Part shown: piece by piece, positions 36,427-44,802 of the stretch | Numbering within the stretch: position 1 is the first letter of the stretch | Layout: each line of letters begins with the position of its first letter | Assembly: GCA_965217615.1 (NCBI GenBank) | Contig: CBDCIT010000014.1 | Span: 124,001-188,000, forward strand | Source of the DNA: CAVOAK01 sp965217615 | Lineage (GTDB): Bacteria > Pseudomonadota > Alphaproteobacteria > UBA8366 > CAVOAK01 | Length of the DNA: 64,000 nt | Direction of reading: 5' to 3' | Made by a program: the position numbers and the translations under genes | The notes under the pieces: model-generated | Databases searched by the model: none | Told to the model about the DNA's origin: nothing | What the model saw: only the letters and a program-made list of their open reading frames with translations

Positions 36427-36821
36427 GCGAGCAAAGCACGAAGCTGCGGCTCGACAAATGGCTATGGCATGCGAGGTTTTTTAAGAGCCGTACACTTGCC
36501 GCACACGCCGTCGGCGAGGGGAAGGTGCGTGTCAACCGGCAGGTCGTGGATAAGTCCCACGCGGCCGTTCGCACTGGCGACGTCCTCACGTTCGCGCTGG
36601 GCCGTCACATTAGAGTAATCGAAGTCTTGCTGCTGGGCGCGCGACGCGGGCCGGCCGCCGAAGCACGCACCCTTTATCGTGACCTGGACCCACCAATACA
36701 GATCGCTGCAACGCCACCGCAATCAGGGGCGCGTGACAAGGGAAGCGGACGCCCAACCAAGACCGAACGCCGCGCGCTGGACCGGCTCAAATCTATTTGG
36801 CGGATATTGACCGCACGATGA
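36423..36821 (+). CDS. S4-domain RNA-binding protein, Hsp15-like
   Basis: A 132-residue protein with an N-terminal S4 RNA-binding domain: LRLDKWLWHARFFKSRTLAAHA then GKVRVNRQVVDKSHAAVRTGD. It resembles heat-shock protein Hsp15 (HslR), which recycles 50S subunits carrying nascent chains. The C-terminal tail is basic. It starts with GTG overlapping the helicase stop and overlaps the next gene by four bases, so the three form a tight operon. Confidence 0.9.
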   Translation: MSEQSTKLRLDKWLWHARFFKSRTLAAHAVGEGKVRVNRQVVDKSHAAVRTGDVLTFALGRHIRVIEVLLLGARRGPAAEARTLYRDLDPPIQIAATPPQSGARDKGSGRPTKTERRALDRLKSIWRILTAR

Positions 36822-37360
36822 CAAAGACCGAGGCGCGGGAAGGGCTCCGCTACCGGCAACTTGCGGAGCGCCGGCGGCGTGTGGTAGCGAGCGTCATGAT
36901 TTCGCGATTGAAGCTAATGCTTGAAGGTCGGCGCGTATCCCGTGATCCGAGGACGGCGACGGAGGATGGATCCGAACTTCGATTTGCCGCTGCGGCGCTG
37001 ATGATTGAGGCGGCGCGTCTCGATGGACAGATCGACGATCGTGAGCGCGAGCGTATCGTATCGATCATGGTACGGCAGTTTTCATTGGCAGAAGACGCGG
37101 CTTCAGCCTTACTCGATGATGCGGAGCGCGATACCGAAGACGCGCACGACCTATATGCGTTTACCAGCGTGATACGCCGGCATTTTGATCATGATGAGCG
37201 GGTTGCGATGATCGGATTGCTTTGGGAAGTATGCTATGCGGACGGCGAACTCCACGACTTTGAAGGAAACCTGTTGCGCCGCCTTGCCGGCCTACTATAT
37301 GTCACGGATCAGGAGAGCGGCGATCAGCGTCGGCGGGCATTGGCCCGGCTTGAAAAATGA
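36818..37360 (+). CDS. TerB-family protein
   Basis: A 180-residue helical protein with a TerB-like domain: LRFAAAALMIEAARLDGQIDD with the acidic DGQIDDRERERI stretch, and a second LLWEVCYADGELHDFEGNLL with the same D-G-E pattern. Such acidic pairs bind divalent metal in TerB. Members occur in many Proteobacteria without tellurite resistance, so the name indicates fold only. The ATG at 36818 overlaps the S4 gene stop (ATGA). It precedes fdxA by 86 bases. Confidence 0.85.
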   Translation: MTKTEAREGLRYRQLAERRRRVVASVMISRLKLMLEGRRVSRDPRTATEDGSELRFAAAALMIEAARLDGQIDDRERERIVSIMVRQFSLAEDAASALLDDAERDTEDAHDLYAFTSVIRRHFDHDERVAMIGLLWEVCYADGELHDFEGNLLRRLAGLLYVTDQESGDQRRRALARLEK

Positions 37361-37446
37361 TGCTGCCCATCTTATCACCGCGTGTCGAGGACGCACTTAA
37401 CGGGGTTTGGATCGGGTAGGTTTAGGGAAGGTATGGAGAGTATCAC

Positions 37447-37782
37447 ATGACGTATGTGGTCAACGAGAACTGCATCAAGTGCAAGTTGATGGATTGTATC
37501 GAGGTCTGTCCGGTCGATTGCTTCTACGAAGGCGAGAACATGCTGGTAATCCATCCTGGGGAGTGCATTGACTGCGGTGTGTGTGAGCCGGAGTGCCCGA
37601 TCGAAGCGATCCTGCCCGATAGCGACGTCAAGTCTGAGCCCTGGGTAGAATTGAACCGAGAGTACGCAGAGTTGTGGCCGAATATTACGCAGAAGGGCGA
37701 ACCGCCGGCGGATGGCGACGAATATCGCGAAGTTGCCGATAAATTCGAGAAGTATTTCAGCTCGAACCCAGGCAAGAGCTAG
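37447..37782 (+). CDS. fdxA: ferredoxin FdxA (7Fe type)
   Basis: A 111-residue ferredoxin with CIKCKLMDCIEVCPVDCF for one cluster and CIDCGVCEPECPIEAI for the second. The first motif lacks one regular cysteine spacing, as in Azotobacter-type 7Fe ferredoxins with [3Fe-4S] and [4Fe-4S] clusters. The C-terminal ~50 residues (WVELNREYAELWPNITQKG) are typical for FdxA. In Alphaproteobacteria this gene is usually followed by carD, as here. Confidence 0.95.
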   Translation: MTYVVNENCIKCKLMDCIEVCPVDCFYEGENMLVIHPGECIDCGVCEPECPIEAILPDSDVKSEPWVELNREYAELWPNITQKGEPPADGDEYREVADKFEKYFSSNPGKS

Positions 37783-38122
37783 AGCATCTTAGGCACACGA
37801 AAGTCTGTCGGCATGGCGTGGCGCCGAGTTTCTTGCCTAAAGGTGCGCCGACGCCAGCTGTAATTCCCCGCAAATTTGTGTTATAATCCATATGCTAACG
37901 CCGCTTTGAGGGCGGTCAGATGCGTGGTCCGAATGGTGCCGGACCAAACCGATCGACGAGCAAGACAACAGCAGGCCACACCGGCTTGGATGCAGGATTG
38001 CAGCGAGCTGATGTCGCGTAGCGTCCGCAGAGATCGGGGCGCTTTGCCAAGGCCACGTCTAGTGTCGGCGAGTTAACAGGCGAATCGTGTCACCTAATCA
38101 CAGCGGTTGTGAGCAATATCGA
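37783..38122 (+). promoter_or_regulatory. fdxA-carD intergenic region with possible carD promoter
   Basis: A 340-bp region without a supported gene. TATAAT occurs at 37882-37887, a perfect -10 hexamer, which is rare in this GC-rich sequence; no good -35 lies 16-18 bases upstream. It would give a ~230-nt leader for carD. The start of the region has a loose inverted repeat (CTTAGGCA near 37792 with TGCCTAAAG near 37836). Confidence 0.3.
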
Positions 38123-38620
38123 ATGGCGACAAATAGCGAATACGGAACTGGTGATTGGGTCGTCTACCCCACTCATGGTGTCGGAAGAGTTACAGGTATC
38201 GAGAAGCGAGAAATCGCAGGTTGCGCGCTGGAACTGATTGTCATTGCGTTTGATAAGGATCGGATGACGCTGCGTGTGCCGATAACAAAGGCCAAGATGT
38301 CCGGACTGCGAAAGCTGTCGACACGTGACGAAATGAAGACGGCGTTGAAGACGCTTAAGGGTCGCAGTCGTGTGCGGCGCACTATGTGGAGCCGTCGCGC
38401 ACAGGAGTACGAAGCAAAGATTAATTCGGGTGATCCAGTCTCAATCGCAGAGGTTGTGCGAGATTTGCACCGTAATGCGGGTCAGCCTGACCAGTCATAT
38501 AGCGAGCGGCAAATCTATCAGGCGGCACTTGACCGCCTATCGCGTGAACTTGCGGCGGTCGAGGATATCGACGAGGAAGCTGCGACGCTTCGCCTTGAGG
38601 AGATGCTGAAGGCCGCCTGA
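38123..38620 (+). CDS. carD: CarD family transcriptional regulator
   Basis: A 165-residue RNA-polymerase-binding regulator. The N-terminal Tudor-like domain reads FGTGDWVVYPTHGVGRV-like (here YGTGDWVVYPTHGVGRVTGI) and the C-terminal helical DNA-binding part includes RTMWSRRAQEYEAKI and SERQIYQAALDRLSREL. CarD stabilises open complexes at rRNA and stress promoters. I use the ATG at 38123; an upstream in-frame codon at 38087 would add 12 unconserved residues. Confidence 0.92.
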   Translation: MATNSEYGTGDWVVYPTHGVGRVTGIEKREIAGCALELIVIAFDKDRMTLRVPITKAKMSGLRKLSTRDEMKTALKTLKGRSRVRRTMWSRRAQEYEAKINSGDPVSIAEVVRDLHRNAGQPDQSYSERQIYQAALDRLSRELAAVEDIDEEAATLRLEEMLKAA

Positions 38621-38819
38621 GTGGTGGGTGGTTTGCCATGAGGCGACGCTGCCTCTTCAAACGCCCGTCCGCGCCTACACCGGCTGAGGCGACTCTTGAG
38701 TTGACGCAGCTAGGCAAATGCAGTTCACGCAAACGCGCGATACCGGTCCTCGGCATCGCCGATTCCAAGGTGCTGTATGATAGGGACGTGGGCAATGGAG
38801 ATGCTGGTCTACCCTTATT

Positions 38820-39641
38820 GTGACTCAGGCTGCAGACATGCCTGAAGGCAACCGTTTTACAATCTTCCGGAAAGCACGCCGCATTTGGGCGATTGGATCG
38901 ATTCACGGTGAGGCCGCAGTTCTCGAAGAGCTTCACGCTGGATTGGCAAGCCGTCTTGAAGACGGAGACCGGCTGGTTTACCTCGGAAATTATCTCGGAT
39001 ACACCCCTCAGGTGCGTGAGACGATAGAGGAGCTACTCGCGTTTAGAAGCGCCTTTCTTGCCTTGCCGCCATACGCCGATCCCAATGACGTTGTCTATCT
39101 CCGAGGCAGCCAGGAAGAAATTTGGCAAAAACTTTTGCAGCTGCAGTTTGCACAGAATCCCTCGGAGGTTTTGCAATGGATGCTCAGCCACGGCGGCGAC
39201 GCAACACTGCGCGCATACGGCAGTATGCCTGAGCTCGGATTCGACTGTGCCGTTGAGGGTGCTTTGGCACTGACGCATTGGACGAACGAGCTGCGCGACA
39301 GGCTACGGGCACTGCCAGGCCACGAAATGCTCCTCAACTCCCTGCGACGCGCGGCAATGACGGATAACCGCACCCTGTTGTTCGTGAACACGGGGATAGA
39401 TGATACCCGGACGCTAGACGAACAAACGGATAGCTTTTGGTGGGCCGGCCGCAGTTTTAAATCAGTAAAACAACCGTTCGACGGATTCCGAAAAATAGTT
39501 CGAGGCTTCGATCCAGAACATGGCGGGTTCGAGGAACGTCGATACACGATTACTGTAGACAGCGGCTGTGGATTTGGCGGCAAACTTACGGCGGCCTGCT
39601 TCTCGTCGGAGGGCGACCTGCTCGACCGGCTCGACTTTTGA
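38820..39641 (+). CDS. PPP-family metallophosphoesterase with degenerate active site
   Basis: A 273-residue protein with the overall layout of bacterial PPP Ser/Thr phosphatases, but the metal and catalytic residues are replaced. GDxHG is GSIHG (residues 26-30), GDxxDRG is GNYLGYTP (56-63), GNHE is GSQE (96-99), FVHAGI is FVNTGI, and the GHT motif near the C-terminus is GFD. Structural elements such as VDSGCGFGGKLTAA and LNEQT-like LDEQTDSFWW remain. It is therefore probably a pseudo-phosphatase, perhaps a binding or regulatory protein. It lies between carD and rpoH2. The GTG start at 38820 is uncertain; ATG at 38838 is an alternative. Confidence 0.8.
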   Translation: MTQAADMPEGNRFTIFRKARRIWAIGSIHGEAAVLEELHAGLASRLEDGDRLVYLGNYLGYTPQVRETIEELLAFRSAFLALPPYADPNDVVYLRGSQEEIWQKLLQLQFAQNPSEVLQWMLSHGGDATLRAYGSMPELGFDCAVEGALALTHWTNELRDRLRALPGHEMLLNSLRRAAMTDNRTLLFVNTGIDDTRTLDEQTDSFWWAGRSFKSVKQPFDGFRKIVRGFDPEHGGFEERRYTITVDSGCGFGGKLTAACFSSEGDLLDRLDF

Positions 39642-39693
39642 CACCTGTGCATCGCGCAGATGCCCACAGGCCAAAACCAAGCTTTTTTTCGGA

Positions 39694-39850
39694 TATTGTG
39701 TAATATTCTTGCGGGTGCTACAGCCGCACCGCAACTTCCGGTAAACGAAGAACTAGTTTCGCCGGAGAATTGCGACTATTCCATCCCAATACTACTTATT
39801 GTGTTCACAATATTCTGACCGCCTGTGTTGCCGAATACCTATTGTGAACT
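39694..39850 (+). promoter_or_regulatory. repeated TATTGTG sites upstream of rpoH2
   Basis: The heptamer TATTGTG occurs three times: 39694-39700, 39797-39803 and 39840-39846. The middle one is part of a perfect 16-bp palindrome, TATTGTGTTCACAATA (39797-39812); the first is followed by TAATATT and the third by AACTGATA, each half-symmetric. The clustering, symmetry and position 70-225 bases before rpoH2 suggest an operator for a dimeric regulator. The regulator is unknown. Confidence 0.45.
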
Positions 39851-39918
39851 GATAAAGAACGCCAATCTCTGAGTATATTTGTAAAGTATATGATCTTGAT
39901 GCTTGAGGGACTTGTCGC

Positions 39919-40803
39919 GTGGCCCATATCGACGATACAGAAACCCAACGCGCAAACTTGAACTTCACCAAGTCGTCCATGCGCGAGCCGTTGCTCTCTC
40001 GCGATGTAGAATTCGGTTTGGCGCGTCGGTGGCGCGAGGATGGCGACGACAAGGCGCTCCATCGTCTTGTCCGAGCGTATTCCCGTCTTGTCATCAGCAT
40101 TGCAACACGGTTTCGAAATTATGGTCTACCCGTGGGCGATCTGGTCCAGGAAGGTAACGTTGGTCTGATGCAAGCGGCAGCACGATTTGATCCCGGCCGC
40201 GAAGTACGTTTCTCGACATACGCCACATGGTGGATCAGATCGGCAATCCAGGACTACGTCCTCCGCAACTGGTCGATCGTTCGGACGGGCACAACGGCTG
40301 CACAGAAGACACTGTTCTTCAATTTTAGAAGGCTGCGCGCCCGGATTGATAAGGAATTCCGCAATCAATTGAGCGATGAAGGTCGCCATTTTGTAGCGGC
40401 GGAGCTCAAGGTTGGTGTTGATGCCGTTGCGTCGATGGAAATGAGGCTAAATTCGGCAGACCAATCCCTGAACACGCCAATTGCCGATGGCTCGGAGGAC
40501 ACTTGGCAGGATTTCCTCGCGGATTCGAGTCCGAGCCCTGAAGACGTGGTGATCGGCATGCGCGACGGCCTGTCCCGTTCACGCTGGCTGTTGGAGGCGG
40601 TGCGCGAGTTGAGCCCTCGCGAACAGACGATCATTTGCCGCCGGCGGCTGAGCGAGGAGGGAGCGACGCTTGAAGAATTGGGTCGCGAACTCGGTGTCAG
40701 CAAAGAGCGCGTACGACAACTGGAGCATCGTGCATTGTTGAAATTGCGCAGTCTCATGCAAGAAAAAGCAGACGTTCCGGAAGACCTGCTGATCGATGCC
40801 TAG
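39919..40803 (+). CDS. rpoH2: RNA polymerase sigma-32 factor, RpoHII type
   Basis: A 294-residue heat-shock type sigma factor. Region 2 reads YGLPVGDLVQEGNVGLMQAA and RFSTYATWWIRSAIQDYVLR; the RpoH box appears as TAAQKTLFFNFRRLRARI; region 4 has SPREQTIICRRR and LGVSKERVRQLEHRALLKL. The wording RFRNYGLP and SIVRTGTTAAQK matches RpoHII, which in Rhodobacter handles singlet-oxygen and oxidative stress. The start is GTG at 39919 with GAGGG ~10 bases upstream; ATG at 39979 (MREPLLSRD) is a possible alternative. Targets probably include htpG and other stress genes. Confidence 0.9.
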   Translation: MAHIDDTETQRANLNFTKSSMREPLLSRDVEFGLARRWREDGDDKALHRLVRAYSRLVISIATRFRNYGLPVGDLVQEGNVGLMQAAARFDPGREVRFSTYATWWIRSAIQDYVLRNWSIVRTGTTAAQKTLFFNFRRLRARIDKEFRNQLSDEGRHFVAAELKVGVDAVASMEMRLNSADQSLNTPIADGSEDTWQDFLADSSPSPEDVVIGMRDGLSRSRWLLEAVRELSPREQTIICRRRLSEEGATLEELGRELGVSKERVRQLEHRALLKLRSLMQEKADVPEDLLIDA

Positions 40804-40812
40804 CCGCGTGGG

Positions 40813-40926
40813 TTATCGCGTGATCAGTTTTACCCTCTCACCAGGCTTGAGTTCGACTGCCTCCAGCACGTCGTAGAGGCCATTGAGAATCGCAAACTGT
40901 TCCCAATGAAGTTCTGGGACCGCCAT
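40813..40926 (-). pseudogene. severed C-terminus of the M48 protease gene
   Basis: A 37-codon minus-strand frame, from an internal ATG to ERVKLITR and TAA. It matches the C-terminal end of the intact M48 paralogue (GESVKLIIR; ERFEVLNG corresponds to EQFAILNG). Joining 40935 to the M48 gene body across the IS block, with one TA removed, continues the frame exactly: GDLLSD then LVHKMAVPEL. This is therefore the displaced 3' end of the gene whose body lies at 44803-46135. Confidence 0.85.
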
Positions 40927-41143
40927 TTTGTGAACTAGAGCATTTTCGGATCAATCCGGCTTGTAACCCGAGTTTGTAAAGGGCACCTCTAAGAATTCGC
41001 GATTTGACAGAGGATGATTGGTTAAACGGGCTGTGGCCGTCTGCGGCCATGCTGGCACCGGGATTTCCGGGAGTTTCCCGCGCTCCAATTGAGCTATTTC
41101 CGCTTCAAGACCGTGCCCAGGCGATCTCCTACTCAGAGTATTG

Positions 41144-41696
41144 TCACACCGCCGCGGCGAGGCGGTTCAGTTGGACCAGACGGCGCATGTTGTAGGCGAG
41201 GTTCTTCAGCCCTATCCGAGCCTTTGCCCGCGCCAGCCCGACACTACGCAGCAGCGTCCCGCCCATGTCGTTGCTCTGGGCCCCGAAAACATGCTCGACG
41301 CGGACCCGAACGGACGAACGGGTCTTGTTGCCTTGCTTCTCGCGCTCGCTCAGCGGCTTGTTGCGGCGGGCTTTGCGATGGATCCGGCTCCTCAACCCCT
41401 TCTTCTTCAGCGCCGCCTCGATCTCCGCCGAGCGATAAGCGCTGTCCGCCCATACGCCCAAGGCCGTGTTGTCCCCATCCAGGATATCGTCGAGAACCTC
41501 ACTGTCGTGCGTCGCCGCGTCGCTCACCTGATAGCGCCGCACCAGCTTGTGCCGACGGTCCACGTTGACATGGTTCTTGTAGCCGTAATGGCTCCTGCCG
41601 TGCTTCTTGGTCCACCGCGCCTCGACATCCTTTTGGCGCCGCTTTGCCGGCTTATCCTGCCAGCATTCCGGCGTCTCGCCAGCCTTTATCCCCGCG
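41144..41696 (-). pseudogene. IS5-family transposase, C-terminal fragment
   Basis: Minus-strand reading gives KHGRSHYGYKNHVNVDRRHKL, then VLDDILDGDNTALGVWADSAYRS with the second catalytic Asp, and RVRVEHVFGAQSNDMGG with the final Glu. This is the C-terminal ~180 residues of an IS5-type transposase. The N-terminal half is missing beyond 41697, where the IS21 element begins. It is a different IS5 subgroup from the element at 2.1 kb. Confidence 0.8.
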
Positions 41697-41803
41697 TGTT
41701 GTTCGGCGTGGAATATTGACCCCCTATTGGGGGTTATCGGCGTCCAAAATTGACCCCTCTGGGTTTGTGATTTTTAACACACCTTGTTGTTTGGACAGAC
41801 GAG

Positions 41804-43327
41804 GTGGGGGAGGTGCTGGTTGTGGAGACGATTGCGCGGATCCGTCGGGATCATCTGGTGAGGGGTGTTCCGATCAAGAAGATCGCCCGGGATTTGAGGG
41901 TTTCGAAGAACACGGTGCGCAAGGTGGTTCGGGGTGATGAGACCTCGTTCAGCTACGAGCGCAAGATCCAGCCGATGCCGAAGCTTGGGCCGTGGGTGGA
42001 GGAGCTGGAGCGCCGGCTTGAGGCCAACGAGAAGAAGCCGCGCCGGGACCGCTTTTCTCTGCTGCGGATTCATGAAGACCTTGCGGCTCTGGGCTATGGC
42101 GGCGGCTACGACGCGGTGCGCCGCTACGCCAGGACCTGGCGTCGGCGGTGGCGGCTGTTGTCGCCGTCGCAGGGTTTTGTGCCGCTGAGCTTCGATCCCG
42201 GCGAGGCCTACCAGTTCGACTGGAGCCACGAGTACGCGCGCCTGTCGGGTGTGACGACCAAGGTGAAGGCAGCGCACATGCGGCTCTGCTACAGCCGCAT
42301 GCAGCTGGTTCAGATCTTCCCGCGCGAGAGCCAGGAGATGGTGTTCGAGGCGCACGAACGGGCCTTCCACTTCTTCGGCGGGGTCTGCCGGCGGGGCATC
42401 TACGACAACATGAAGACGGCGGTGAGCATGGTGTTCGTGGGCAAGGAGCGCGCCTACAACCGGCGCTTTCTGGAGCTGTGCTCCCACCATCTGGTGGAGC
42501 CGGTGGCGTGCACTCCGGGTGCGGGCTGGGAGAAGGGCCAGGTCGAGAGGCAGGTGGGTTACCTCCGCGGCCGCTTGTTCGTGCCCATCCCGCGGGGCGG
42601 CTCCTACGCCGAGATCAACGAGTGGCTGATGGATCGGTGCATCGAGGACGCCAAGAAGCGGCCGCATCCGATGATCGAGGGCAAGACGGTGTGGCAGGTG
42701 TTCGAGGAGGAGCGGCCCTTCCTGATGGCCTATCGCGGCCCCTTCGACGGCTTCCACGCCACCGAGGTATCGGTCTCCAAGACCTGTCTGGTGCGCTTCG
42801 ACAACAACCACTACAGCGTGGCGGCCCGCGCCGTGGGGCGGACGGTCGACGTGCGGGCCTATGCCGATCGGATTGTCATCCGCCAGGATGGCGAGACCGT
42901 TGCCGAACACCCCCGGAGCTTTGGACGCGGTGAGATCGCCTGCAATCCATGGCACTACGTGCCGATCCTGACACGGAAGCCCGGTGCGCTGAGGAATGGC
43001 GCGCCTTTCAAGGGTTGGCAACTGCCCGGCGCGCTGGGCCGCATGCGGGCACGGCTCACCGGCCGCGACGACGGTGATCGTCAGATCGTCAAAATCCTCG
43101 CGGCGGTGCTGGAGGACGGGCTGGAGGCGGTCGAGGCGGCCTGCGCCGAAGCGCTCGCCTGCGGCGCCTGCAGCGCTGACGTTGTGCTCAACATCCTCGC
43201 CCGGCACCGCCAGCCGCCGCCGCCGCCGGCCATCCCAACGCCCGAGGGCCTGCAGCTTCGCCACCAGCCGGTGGCCGACTGCCGCCGCTACGACCGCCTG
43301 AGGGAGGCCGGTCATGGAGCGTCATGA
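41804..43327 (+). CDS. istA: IS21-family transposase IstA
   Basis: A 507-residue DDE transposase. A helix-turn-helix (VPIKKIARDLRVSKNTVRKV) is followed by the catalytic core with AYQFDWSHEYA (first Asp), GIYDNMKTAVS (second Asp) and GWEKGQVERQVGYLRGRLF (Glu), then a C-terminal domain with FDNNHYSVAARAVGR. It overlaps istB by 14 bases, as is typical. The gene appears intact. Confidence 0.93.
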   Translation: MGEVLVVETIARIRRDHLVRGVPIKKIARDLRVSKNTVRKVVRGDETSFSYERKIQPMPKLGPWVEELERRLEANEKKPRRDRFSLLRIHEDLAALGYGGGYDAVRRYARTWRRRWRLLSPSQGFVPLSFDPGEAYQFDWSHEYARLSGVTTKVKAAHMRLCYSRMQLVQIFPRESQEMVFEAHERAFHFFGGVCRRGIYDNMKTAVSMVFVGKERAYNRRFLELCSHHLVEPVACTPGAGWEKGQVERQVGYLRGRLFVPIPRGGSYAEINEWLMDRCIEDAKKRPHPMIEGKTVWQVFEEERPFLMAYRGPFDGFHATEVSVSKTCLVRFDNNHYSVAARAVGRTVDVRAYADRIVIRQDGETVAEHPRSFGRGEIACNPWHYVPILTRKPGALRNGAPFKGWQLPGALGRMRARLTGRDDGDRQIVKILAAVLEDGLEAVEAACAEALACGACSADVVLNILARHRQPPPPPAIPTPEGLQLRHQPVADCRRYDRLREAGHGAS

Positions 43328-44222
43328 TGTGCTGGCGATGATGACGGCGCTGAAGCTTGCAGGCATGCGCGCCGCCTACGACGACATCCTCGCCGACGGG
43401 CTCAAGCGCCGTCATCCGGTGCAACAGATCATCGGTACGCTGCTGCAGACCGAGGTCGCCGACAAGCAGGCGCGCTCCATCAAGTACCAGATGACGTCCG
43501 CCAAGCTGCCGACGGCCAAGGAGCTGGCCGATTTCGATATCGCCGCTTCCCCGGTCAATGAGCCCCTGATCCAGGAACTCGCCGGCGGCGACTTCCTGGA
43601 GAGCAAGCGCAACATCGTGCTGGTCGGCGGCACCGGCACCGGAAAGACCCATCTCGCCGTCGCCATCGCCCGCGCCTGTATCAGAAAGGGCGCCCGTGGC
43701 CGCTGCTACAACGTCGTCGACCTGGTCAACCACCTCGAGGCCGAACTCCGCTCCGGACGCCAAGGCCGTACCGCAGACCAACTCGTCCGACGCGACTTCG
43801 TCATCCTCGACGAACTCGGCTACCTGCCCTTCGCTCAGGCCGGTGGCCAGCTGCTGTTCCACCTGATGAGCCGGCTCTACGAGCGCACCTCGATCATCGT
43901 CACCACCAACCTCGCTTTCGGCGAATGGCCCTCCGTCTTCGGCGACCCCAAGATGACCACAGCCCTGCTCGACCGCCTGACCCACCATTGCGAGATCATC
44001 GAAACGAGAGCTGGCGCTTCAAGAACCGCTGCTGACCCGGCACAGGCCGTGCCTGCGGCCCGCTTGCCCCGGTGGGTCAACAGGCTTGACGTATACGTCA
44101 AGCCCACGCGGCTTCGCTCCGCGCACCGCAAGGCGCTACACGAAGCCGCTCGGGTCCCCCTATTGACTACCGGGACAACCTCCGCCGTGCCATTAAGGGG
44201 GGTCAATATTGCACGCCGATAG
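43314..44222 (+). CDS. istB: IS21-family helper ATPase IstB, altered C-terminus
   Basis: An AAA+ ATPase assisting IstA: Walker A is VLVGGTGTGKTHLAVAIARA and Walker B FVILDELGYLPFA; TSIIVTTNLAFGEWPSVFGD is typical. Family proteins end shortly after HHCEIIETGNESWRFKNR. Here the frame shifts after HHCEIIET (about 44013), so the frame reads on ~60 unrelated residues to 44222, while the usual ESWRFKNR and a TGA at 44033-44035 lie in another frame. A deletion of about 7 bases explains this. ATPase motifs are intact, so activity may persist. Confidence 0.88.
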   Translation: MERHDVLAMMTALKLAGMRAAYDDILADGLKRRHPVQQIIGTLLQTEVADKQARSIKYQMTSAKLPTAKELADFDIAASPVNEPLIQELAGGDFLESKRNIVLVGGTGTGKTHLAVAIARACIRKGARGRCYNVVDLVNHLEAELRSGRQGRTADQLVRRDFVILDELGYLPFAQAGGQLLFHLMSRLYERTSIIVTTNLAFGEWPSVFGDPKMTTALLDRLTHHCEIIETRAGASRTAADPAQAVPAARLPRWVNRLDVYVKPTRLRSAHRKALHEAARVPLLTTGTTSAVPLRGVNIARR

Positions 44223-44249
44223 GGGGTCAATTTTGGACGCCGATTGACA

Positions 44250-44710
44250 AGTCTCGTCGAGGAACACCAGCCTTGTCGGATCGAGATCTGGCTGAAGGGT
44301 GAACCAAGCCTCGCGCCGGATTCTCACATCCTCGCGCTCTTGTTCGCTGGCGTGGGCAGTCTTTTTTTAAACGTCACCTCGTGGCGGCGGTAGAAAGCGT
44401 GGAGTGTGCTGATTGCAAAGCTCTCGCCCCGCTCGGCGATTAGCTTCTCGCGCAGTTCCATCAACGTGATGTCAGGTGTCTCCTCAATGGCGCGCATCAG
44501 AAGATCAGCCTGCGCCTCGATCCGGCCGGAACGGCGGTCGCCGCCGCGCGGCTTCGGCGCCGTCCGCCCGCACCGCAAATATTCATCCATCCAGCGCACC
44601 GCGCTGGCGATGCTGACACCGAACCGCCTGGCCGCCCCGTTGCGCGACATCCCGCCTTCAATCGCGCCGATCACCCTGATGCGAAGATCTTCTGATAGAT
44701 ACTGAGCCAT
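44250..44710 (-). pseudogene. IS630-family transposase, 5' part
   Basis: Minus-strand frame starts MAQYLSEDLRIRVIGAIEGG, with the helix-turn-helix MSRNGAARRFGVSIASAVRW and a second HTH region (ETPDITLMELREKLIAERG). The downstream DDE start appears in a shifted frame as REAWFTLQPDLDPTRLVFLDET at 44250-44330, as is common in IS630 elements with programmed shifting. The rest of the transposase is lost where the IS21 element begins. The right terminal end reaches 44800. Confidence 0.8.
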
Positions 44711-44802
44711 GCATGCTGACCTCCTACCCAGCATGCAGTTTGAATCACAAAATTGACGGCCTGTGAATCCCTCGCGATTCATTCAGACACGGAAATGCTC
44801 TA

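Larger units (their letters stand above)
41697..44249 (+). mobile_element. IS21-family insertion sequence
   Basis: A 2553-bp element. Left end TGTTGTTCGGCGTGGAAT and complement of right end TGTCAATCGGCGTCCAAA align over 31 positions (both continue ATTGACCCCCTAT) with six mismatches; each end has a second internal copy of the CGGCGT-AATTGACCCC repeat, as is usual for IS21. It carries istA and istB. No target duplication is visible: the left flank is an IS5 fragment and the right an IS630 fragment, so flanking deletion or recombination has occurred. Confidence 0.85.
40938..44800 (-). mobile_element. nested IS block with IS630-type ends, inserted in an M48 gene
   Basis: The block is flanked by TA (40936-40937 and 44801-44802), the target duplication of IS630/Tc1 elements. 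Its ends start GAGCATTTTCGG on the left and, on the complement of the right, GAGCATTTCCGT. Inside lie the N-terminal part of an IS630 transposase (right), a complete IS21 element (middle) and an IS5 transposase fragment (left). The left 200 bp, 40938-41143, has no recognisable gene. The simplest history is IS630 insertion in the M48 gene, followed by insertions and deletion inside it. Confidence 0.75.

Noticed and set aside
41774..43315. 513-codon open frame antisense to istA
   Set aside because: Same cause as above; istA has all transposase motifs in its own frame.
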